From: Actinomycetota bacterium
Lineage (GTDB): Bacteria; Zhuqueibacterota; Zhuqueibacteria; Residuimicrobiales; Krinioviventaceae
Direction of reading: 5' to 3'
NCBI GenBank assembly: GCA_011682565.1
Contig: JAACEJ010000062.1
Span: forward strand, 1-10,989
Length of the DNA: 10,989 nucleotides
Every line of letters starts with the position of its first letter. Within the stretch, counting starts at the first letter, position 1. The notes beneath the pieces are model-generated. The model was not told where the DNA came from. It was given only the letters and a program-made list of their open reading frames with translations, and made no database searches. Shown here piece after piece: positions 5,516 through 10,989 of this stretch. The position numbers and the translations under genes were made by a program.

Positions 5516-8401
5516 ATGGGGCCGATTGAAACATTATTACTTGCGCTGGCTGTCAAGGCCGGAGAGACTGTCTTTTCAGAGAATGTCAAGAAGGCAAACG
5601 AAAAATTGATTTCTCTTATAAAAAAGAAATTCAAACAAGACAGGAAGGCTGAATTTGCATTAGAAGGATTCCTTGACCGCCCCGACGCCTACAGGGAGTT
5701 GCTTGCCACCTTTCTCCGTGATTATAATGTGATACAGAATAATGAAATCCGGCAACTCGCAAAAGAAATTGTCGATGTCATCGGACGCGATCCCCAAAAA
5801 GCCTTTCTGGAATACCTCCGTTTTACTGCGCGGGAGAGCCAGTACATTTCTCTCCAGGGCCTGGATATCAAAAGCAGCGATCCGCAGGAAGAAAAAAAGG
5901 TTATCGAACTGTCCAAAGTGTATGTTGATCTGAATACGACGCAAGCAAAACGGCAGACAGGGAAAAGAGAAGAGCCGTTTCTTCCTGATGAGAAAGAACA
6001 AAAATTGCTGTCCGTGAAAGAAGCCGTTGTCGGAGAAAAGAATGTGCTTCTGCTCGGCGACCCGGGTTCGGGCAAATCGACATTTATGAGTTATCTGGCC
6101 TACGGCCTGGCGATGAACGGCCTAAAAGAGGACGATGATCGCTTTTTTGACGACTGGCCGCCGTTGCAACAAAACCTGACGCCGATAAAAATTGTCTTGC
6201 GAGATTTTGCCCGCCAGTTGGATGATGACGACAAGCCCGACAAAGCCCGCTGCCTCCTCGATTTTATCATAACCATGCTGAAGGATAACGCATTGCAGGA
6301 CGCGGAAAATCTTTTAAAAGATGCGCTGGAAGGCTCCGCTTATGTGTTACTGGATGGATTCGATGAGATCGGCATGGTTGGCAAACGAGAGGCTGTACAG
6401 CAGGCGATCAGCGCCTTTGTCAAACGCTATCCTGACAACAGATATGTTGTCACCTGCCGTACGCGCTCGTATGAAGAGTATGGCTGGAAAGTGCCCGGAT
6501 TTCATACTTTTGAGCTGGCCTCGTTTAATGCGGGGCAAATTTCGCGCTTTATTGAAACATGGTATAGAGAGTTAGAAAGACAAGAGCAGATTGAACGCGG
6601 CACAGGCGAGATGCTGATCGGGCGCCTCAAGGAGGCCATTAAAAGACCGGACATCAACGAACTCGCGCCGAATCCATTGCTGCTGACCGTCATGACGCTT
6701 GTTCATGCCCATAAAGGTGAATTGCCCGATGCGCGTGTTTTGCTCTATAAAGAAGCCGTTGACATTCTCATGTACCGCTGGGATTCCATCAAAGTGAGAG
6801 GGGAAATGGATAATCCAACCCTGTTGCAGCTTTTACAGCAAGCGGATCGCGACAAGGTGGATATTGAAAATATATTTTGTCGTCTGGCCTTTGACACCAA
6901 GGGTGCTCAAGTCGATGAAAAAGAACATCTTCTGGCTGACTTGTCGGCCTATGATTTGGAGAGAAGCCTGGCCGAATTGAAATATACCGACAAAGGCAAG
7001 CCGGATCGAAACTGGGCGCGGGATATTGTCGAAACGCTCAAACTCCGCGCCGGTCTGCTCGTTGAACGTGCACCCGGAATTTTTACTTTTCCACATCGTA
7101 CATTCCAGGAGTACCTGGCGGCTGTGCATCTGGCCAGTCAACCAAAGTATGTCAAAGAAACGGTCCGGCTCACCGAAAACATCGCCTATTGGCGCGAGGT
7201 GATTTTATTATCCGTTGGCGTCAAGGTTTATGTGTACAAACAATTTTCAGATATACTCACCCCCCTTGCTTGCGAATTGACGGACGATAAAAATAAATCC
7301 GACTACGAAGGCTGGCGCTGCATCGCCCTGGCAGGCGACATTCTCAGAGAAATGAAGATCAAACGGGTATGCGACACGGCGCTCGGGCGAAGCACGCTTG
7401 AAAACACGCAGCAACTGCATGTCGAAATTTTACGTCACAACCGTTTGCCGGCGCGGGAACGGGCGGACGTCGGCGTCACTCTCGCTCATCTCAGCGACCC
7501 TCGCGATGAGATACTGAAAGTCGATCAAATGCCGTTTTGCCTGGTTCCCGGCGGCAACTTTTGGATGGGCGAGGAAAAAAATGTGCATTTGAACAAAGAG
7601 TTGCAGCACGACTTTTGGGCGGCGCAGTTTCCTGTGAGCAATGCTCAGTTCCATGAATTCGTCCGGCAAGATGGCTACGCTTCCAAATCCTATTGGAAGG
7701 AAGCGGAGAAAGCGGGCTTTTGGCAAAAGGGCCGATTTAAAGGAAAATATGACTCGGGCTGGCGCGCTGCGCCCTTTGATTTCGGCGCGCCCTATAACCT
7801 GGCCAATCATCCGGTTGTCGGCGTCAGTTGGTACGAAGCGCTGGCCTTTTGCCGCTGGATGGATGAGCGCTTTCGAGACCTGTTGGGAGATTGGCATGTC
7901 CGCTTGATATCCGAGGCCGAGTGGGAAAAAGCCGCGCGCGGCGGTCTAAAGATTTCTGAATCGCCGATTATATTGAGATTGTCATCATGGCCGTTTGAAA
8001 ATGAGTTCCCCGTCCGGGATAATCCTCAGCCAAAGCGTGATTACCCGTGGCTTGCCGGTGAGATGACCGAGAACGCCAGTTTTGGCAAGACCGGCGTCAG
8101 CAGCACCTCGGCCCTGGGCTGTTTTTCCGGCGGCCGCAGCCCGCTTGGCTGCGAGGAGATGAGCGGTAACGTCTGGGAGTGGACGCGATGCGTTTATAAG
8201 AGCTACCCTTACAAACCCAAATCATCCGAAAATGAGCAGGCAGGCCCTGGTGACAGCCGTCCTGCGGGGCGGTTCCTACTACGGTTATGCTCAGTATGTG
8301 CGTTGTGCGTCCCGCTACGGGTTCGATCCGTACTTCAGGTATGGCTATGTCGGGTTCCGTGTCGTGCTGTCCCCCCGCTAATCTGGTCTCTGTTGCTCTG
8401 A
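5516..8401 (+). CDS. DGR target 2: NACHT NTPase with C-terminal FGE-sulfatase/lectin-fold domain, frame broken at VR2
   Basis: This is a second STAND-type target with a different N-terminus: a largely helical region (residues 1 to ~120, LLLALAVKAGETVFSENVKK) that I do not recognise. NACHT follows, with Walker A GDPGSGKST (181-189), Walker B YVLLDGFDE (276-284) and YVVTCRTRSYEE. A helical region runs to ~670, then an FGE-sulfatase/C-type-lectin domain from CLVPGGNFWMGEE, with VVGVSWYEALAFCRWMDE, LISEAEWEKAARGG and MSGNVWEW. ATG at 5516 is preceded by GGAGG (5506-5510). The frame is good up to QAGPGD (~8253), but the VR2 coding frame (TAVLRGGSYYGYAQYV to VVLSPR, stop at 8379-8381) is offset by +1. 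As written the protein ends in an out-of-frame tail rich in R, L, V and C that stops at 8401. With the frame restored it would be ~954 residues. It is probably an intracellular ligand-triggered switch like target 1. Confidence 0.88.
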   Translation: MGPIETLLLALAVKAGETVFSENVKKANEKLISLIKKKFKQDRKAEFALEGFLDRPDAYRELLATFLRDYNVIQNNEIRQLAKEIVDVIGRDPQKAFLEYLRFTARESQYISLQGLDIKSSDPQEEKKVIELSKVYVDLNTTQAKRQTGKREEPFLPDEKEQKLLSVKEAVVGEKNVLLLGDPGSGKSTFMSYLAYGLAMNGLKEDDDRFFDDWPPLQQNLTPIKIVLRDFARQLDDDDKPDKARCLLDFIITMLKDNALQDAENLLKDALEGSAYVLLDGFDEIGMVGKREAVQQAISAFVKRYPDNRYVVTCRTRSYEEYGWKVPGFHTFELASFNAGQISRFIETWYRELERQEQIERGTGEMLIGRLKEAIKRPDINELAPNPLLLTVMTLVHAHKGELPDARVLLYKEAVDILMYRWDSIKVRGEMDNPTLLQLLQQADRDKVDIENIFCRLAFDTKGAQVDEKEHLLADLSAYDLERSLAELKYTDKGKPDRNWARDIVETLKLRAGLLVERAPGIFTFPHRTFQEYLAAVHLASQPKYVKETVRLTENIAYWREVILLSVGVKVYVYKQFSDILTPLACELTDDKNKSDYEGWRCIALAGDILREMKIKRVCDTALGRSTLENTQQLHVEILRHNRLPARERADVGVTLAHLSDPRDEILKVDQMPFCLVPGGNFWMGEEKNVHLNKELQHDFWAAQFPVSNAQFHEFVRQDGYASKSYWKEAEKAGFWQKGRFKGKYDSGWRAAPFDFGAPYNLANHPVVGVSWYEALAFCRWMDERFRDLLGDWHVRLISEAEWEKAARGGLKISESPIILRLSSWPFENEFPVRDNPQPKRDYPWLAGEMTENASFGKTGVSSTSALGCFSGGRSPLGCEEMSGNVWEWTRCVYKSYPYKPKSSENEQAGPGDSRPAGRFLLRLCSVCALCVPLRVRSVLQVWLCRVPCRAVPPLIWSLLL
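8252..8373 (+). repeat. DGR variable repeat VR2 (target 2)
   Basis: This is a gapless 122-nt match to TR 5182-5303. By hand alignment, 19 of the 32 template adenines are changed (13 to T, 6 to G, none to C), and all 90 non-adenine positions are identical. That is the signature of adenine-specific mutagenic homing from this very template. Read in the frame of target 1, it encodes a segment with eight tyrosines, ending six nt before a TAA. In the present frame of target 2 it is read out of phase. Confidence 0.96.
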
Positions 8402-8424
8402 TCTCTGTATCTCTGGAATCGCAC

Positions 8425-8458
8425 AGACACCGGATGCCCGTCAGGGCTCCGGTTGTCT
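8425..8458 (+). repeat. REP-like palindrome type 1, copy 3 (51 nt past VR2)
   Basis: This is the same hairpin as 3619-3653: the outer AGACACCGGA pairs with TCCGGTTGTCT with one bulged T, and GCCC pairs with GGGC around GTCA. It lies between target 2 and the RAYT gene. The whole stretch from VR2 to this hairpin resembles the one past VR1, apart from a 15-nt insertion at 8394-8408. Confidence 0.8.
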
Positions 8459-8494
8459 GGGGATGCAAAGCTAAACCATGAAAGGGGAGTTGAT

Positions 8495-9058
8495 ATGCCA
8501 AGTAGAAAATCTGTTCCCTTGATAAAAGAACATTTTTATCATATCTATAATCGAGTGGCAAAAGGATTAAAACTTTTTTATGACGACAAAGATTATATCT
8601 ATTATTTAAAGCTTTGGCAGGAGGTTGACTTTACGCCGTCTGCCCGGCTGCTGGCTTATTGTCTCATGCCTACGCATTACCATCTGCTGGTTCAGATTAT
8701 TGATGAAAAACTCTTCCCGCGAAAAATGAGCTATTTTTTCAATACCTATCTGCACAATCTAAAAGTTAGGCACCATTTGCATGGCCCCTTTTTCCCGCAA
8801 AGATATAGGGTAAAACACATAACAGATAATCATTATTTGATGGCAGTTTGCTATTATATTCATTTGAATCCTAAAGAAGCTGGATTGGTCGGGCGCATTG
8901 AGGATTGGCCATACTCGAATTATCTGGAATTTATTAACAAACGCAATGGAATACTGATTAATCACGATCTTTACCACGAGTTCATCGAGTCTCCCGAAAT
9001 GTATGAAAAGTTTATCAATGAACGCTATGATGAAAAGCAGATAGAGAACTTTATTTAA
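8495..9058 (+). CDS. REP-associated tyrosine transposase (RAYT)
   Basis: This is a 187-residue Y1 transposase of the RAYT branch, single-copy relatives of IS200 TnpA that bind and process REP palindromes. The HUH motif is HYH (61-63, in CLMPTHYHLLVQI). The catalytic tyrosine is Y120 or Y121 in CYYIHLNPKEAGLV, a RAYT hallmark; WPYSNYLEF follows. ATG at 8495 has GGGGAG (8484-8489) in front. The gene is clearly more AT-rich than target 2, suggesting separate origin. Palindromes of the same two kinds flank it at 8425-8458 and 9068-9242, and more lie 5 kb away at 3619-3744, so it is the likely agent that spread them (a REPtron). It looks intact. It is not a known DGR component. Confidence 0.9.
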   Translation: MPSRKSVPLIKEHFYHIYNRVAKGLKLFYDDKDYIYYLKLWQEVDFTPSARLLAYCLMPTHYHLLVQIIDEKLFPRKMSYFFNTYLHNLKVRHHLHGPFFPQRYRVKHITDNHYLMAVCYYIHLNPKEAGLVGRIEDWPYSNYLEFINKRNGILINHDLYHEFIESPEMYEKFINERYDEKQIENFI

Positions 9059-9067
9059 GGGAGGTTA

Positions 9068-9242
9068 GCCGGACACCCGGAGTCCTTGCATTCGCTCGGA
9101 CCGGGGTCGGGCAGGACACCGGATGCCCGCCAAGGCTCCGGTTGTCTGAGGAGAATTCGTCCGACACCCGGAGTCCTCGCTCATCGCTCGGACATCCGGG
9201 GTCGGACAAGACACCGGATGCCTGTCAAGGCTCCGGTTGTCT
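9068..9242 (+). repeat. Cluster of four REP-like palindromes (types 2, 1, 2, 1)
   Basis: Directly after the RAYT stop are units at 9068-9110 (type 2), 9115-9147 (type 1), 9159-9207 (type 2) and 9209-9242 (type 1). The arrangement and the linker GAGGAGA-type tail after 9147 repeat the order seen at 3619-3754. The last unit ends 33 nt before the start of the pectinase-like gene, leaving little room for a promoter other than within the repeats. Confidence 0.82.
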
Positions 9243-9274
9243 TTGGGTTATTTTAAAATGTGAAAGGACTCGTC

Positions 9275-10837
9275 GTGAAATCAATTTTATTAGCGATTGT
9301 AATATCAGTTGTATTACTGTTTGCTAAGGCAGGCGCTGCCCATGCAAATCCTATTAATTTTCTGATTACCGATTTCGGCGCCATAGCAGATGGATCGACG
9401 TTGGCAACGCAAGCCATTCAATCTGCCATCGATTCCTGTTTCAAATCCGGCGGCGGCTATGTCATCGTTCCCTCCGGCCGATTTTTGACCGGAACAATTG
9501 TTTTAAAAAATCACGTCTATTTAAAGCTTTCGCCCGGTGCGGTTTTATTGGGTAGTAAAAATTTATCCGATTATAACCCGCCTTTTTTGATTTATGCTGA
9601 GAATGCGCATGACTTTGGCATTATCGGCCACGGCACGATCGATGGGCAGGGCGATTTTTTCTGGCGCGGCAAGCAGCGGCCATATCATCGTCCGGAACGA
9701 ACGGTGAATTTTGAGAATTGCCGGGATGTAACTATTCGCGATATTAATATTCGCAATTCTGCCGCTTTCAATATCGCCTTTGAAGATTGCGACCGTGTAA
9801 CCATCACCGGTGTCAGCATTATTAACGATCTGGCAGCGCCCAATACCGACGGCATCGACCCGATTTCTTCCTCCAATGTTTTCATTTCCAACTGCTACAT
9901 CGAAACCGGCGACGACGCCATTTGCCCCAAGTCTCACAATGTGAAGAACCCTCTCGAAAATCTCGTCGTCACCAATTGCGTGCTCATTAGCGATGATTCG
10001 GCAATAAAATTTGGAACCGCCTCGCGAGGCGTTATCCGTAATTGTTCTTTTAGCAACATTATTATCCGTAACACAAAATACGGCATCGGCTTTTACATGA
10101 AGGACGGCGGCAGTTTTGAAGATATACAATTCTCAAACATTTCCGTCGAAACGGTTGTGCGGGATTCCGGACGTCCCGAGCGTGGCACAAACAGCTATGC
10201 CATTTTTATGGATATTGAAAAGCGCAATGAAAATTCAGGATTCGGAACGATTCGCAATATCATGTTCAGCGATATGACGATAAATACCACCGATGGCAAC
10301 TGTTTATTTGCCGGTATGCCGGAGCAAAAGATTGAAAATTTAACTCTCGATAATATAAGGATGCGGGTTCGTCGTCGTACAGATTTGTCCGGCCGCCATA
10401 AACCGCGCGGCACGAGAAAGTTAAAGAATATTGCCGTGAATGATTACGCACATATTTCCTCTGATTTCACGTTTGCTTATATTGACGGACTGAACATAAG
10501 AAATCTTTATATTCAGGATGATACGCCCGATAATCAATTTGAACGCTATGCGATTTGGGCGAAAGACGTTGACAATGTCGTCATCAATGGTTTTCAGCAA
10601 AAGCAAACCGTTTCGAATGTAGGGCTGCCGGTTTTCAAATTCAGCAATACCGGGGATGTAACGATTCGTGCGTGCAAACCGGAATCCCCAAATACAGTGT
10701 TTTTGGAATTGGCGGGAGAGCGTACCAGGGATATTTTTCTGCTCGGAAATGATTTTACAAAAGTCGGGTCCGATATCAAGCTGTCGGATAATGCGCATAG
10801 AGGAGCGGTTGAAAAAGTCGGCAATCGGAGGAAATGA
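9275..10837 (+). CDS. Secreted GH28-like (polygalacturonase family) right-handed beta-helix protein
   Basis: The product is exported: a basic start, a hydrophobic stretch (about residues 4-20) and a likely signal peptidase site after AHA. The mature part begins with INFLITDFGAIADGSTLATQ, typical of pectin-lyase-fold GH28 enzymes, which hydrolyse galacturonan or rhamnogalacturonan in pectin. The family motifs NTDGID (N190) and GDDAI (D213, D214) give the three catalytic aspartates. The usual GHG is replaced by SDDSAIKFGTAS (from 239) and the RIK region by a GIGFYMKDGG segment, so substrate or activity may differ. GTG at 9275 is preferred because AAGGA (9264-9268) precedes it; an in-frame GTG at 9260 would add five residues. 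The C-terminal ~120 residues continue as beta-helix repeats. No link to the DGR is apparent. Confidence 0.85.
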   Translation: MKSILLAIVISVVLLFAKAGAAHANPINFLITDFGAIADGSTLATQAIQSAIDSCFKSGGGYVIVPSGRFLTGTIVLKNHVYLKLSPGAVLLGSKNLSDYNPPFLIYAENAHDFGIIGHGTIDGQGDFFWRGKQRPYHRPERTVNFENCRDVTIRDINIRNSAAFNIAFEDCDRVTITGVSIINDLAAPNTDGIDPISSSNVFISNCYIETGDDAICPKSHNVKNPLENLVVTNCVLISDDSAIKFGTASRGVIRNCSFSNIIIRNTKYGIGFYMKDGGSFEDIQFSNISVETVVRDSGRPERGTNSYAIFMDIEKRNENSGFGTIRNIMFSDMTINTTDGNCLFAGMPEQKIENLTLDNIRMRVRRRTDLSGRHKPRGTRKLKNIAVNDYAHISSDFTFAYIDGLNIRNLYIQDDTPDNQFERYAIWAKDVDNVVINGFQQKQTVSNVGLPVFKFSNTGDVTIRACKPESPNTVFLELAGERTRDIFLLGNDFTKVGSDIKLSDNAHRGAVEKVGNRRK

Positions 10838-10989
10838 CAATTTGGTAAAACCTCAGTCTCCGGAGGAAGCGCCCTTTCCTCGTTCCCAAGCTCCGCAGAC
10901 TGTGTGAAAACCATTATTTCTTGTACTTTTTGTCATTGCGAGCGAAGCGAAGCAATCTCGTAACCTGCTGATATTCAGGGGATTGCTTC
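10838..10989. repeat. Intergenic tail with a common REP-like palindrome, cut by the window end
   Basis: No gene is seen here. TCATTGCGAGCGAAGCGAAG (10933-10952) belongs to a widespread intergenic repeat pattern in bacteria. GAAGCAATC (10949-10957) is complementary to GATTGCTTC (10981-10989), forming a hairpin that reaches the window edge. CTCGTTCCCAAGCTC (about 10882-10896) also resembles a common dispersed repeat. These differ from the REP types flanking the RAYT, so a second repeat family is present. Confidence 0.6.

Noticed and set aside
9142..9327. Short reading frame across the second REP cluster
   Set aside because: It is made of the palindromes themselves and overlaps the signal peptide of the GH28-like gene in another frame.

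Overview
This window is an accessory (variable) region of a bacterial genome whose centre is a complete-looking diversity-generating retroelement (DGR). Every credible gene is on the + strand. Host taxonomy cannot be fixed from the sequence. A secreted pectinase-like protein, the extragenic palindromes, the IS200-type element and the large NACHT proteins fit an uncultured, probably Gram-negative, environmental bacterium. GC content changes from gene to gene: the NACHT genes are GC-rich, while the RAYT gene and the IS200 gene are AT-rich, as expected of a mosaic island.

Layout. Positions ~32-579 hold an IS200-like insertion sequence with an intact Y1 transposase. Positions 617-3590 hold DGR target 1: a DUF4062 (TIR-like) domain, a NACHT NTPase domain and a C-terminal FGE-sulfatase/C-type-lectin-fold domain whose last ~40 residues are variable repeat VR1 (3463-3582). 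A frameshift near 1067 splits it into two reading frames. Positions 3619-3744 hold palindromic REP-like units. Positions 3759-4826 encode the DGR reverse transcriptase, interrupted by one in-frame TAG ten codons after the catalytic YVDD motif. Positions 4823-5182 encode an Avd-like accessory protein, interrupted by one in-frame TGA. The template repeat TR (5182-5303) begins on the avd stop codon and is followed by a structured non-coding stretch ending in a strong hairpin (5423-5451). Positions 5516-8381 hold target 2: a helical N-terminus, NACHT, and an FGE domain ending in VR2 (8252-8373). Its frame is broken exactly at the VR2 boundary. Positions 8495-9058 encode a REP-associated tyrosine transposase (RAYT) flanked by more copies of the same palindromes. 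Positions 9275-10837 encode a secreted GH28-like right-handed beta-helix protein, and the window ends in another common palindromic repeat.

How the parts work together. The RT and Avd would copy the TR transcript with errors at adenines and place the cDNA into the 3' ends of the two NACHT genes. This would vary the ligand-binding face of a lectin-like sensor fused to a STAND-type signalling ATPase. The sequence supports this directly: TR and VR2 align over 122 nt without gaps, and all 19 differences fall on TR adenines. VR1 also differs mainly at adenines (15) but has 7 other differences.

The most unusual point is that the evidence of recent mutagenic homing coexists with four separate lesions, one each in RT, avd, target 1 and target 2. 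Either the cassette died very recently, or it is switched off or complemented in trans, or the assembly has errors. The target-2 frame break matches the TR boundary sequence, which raises the possibility that mutagenic homing itself introduced it.
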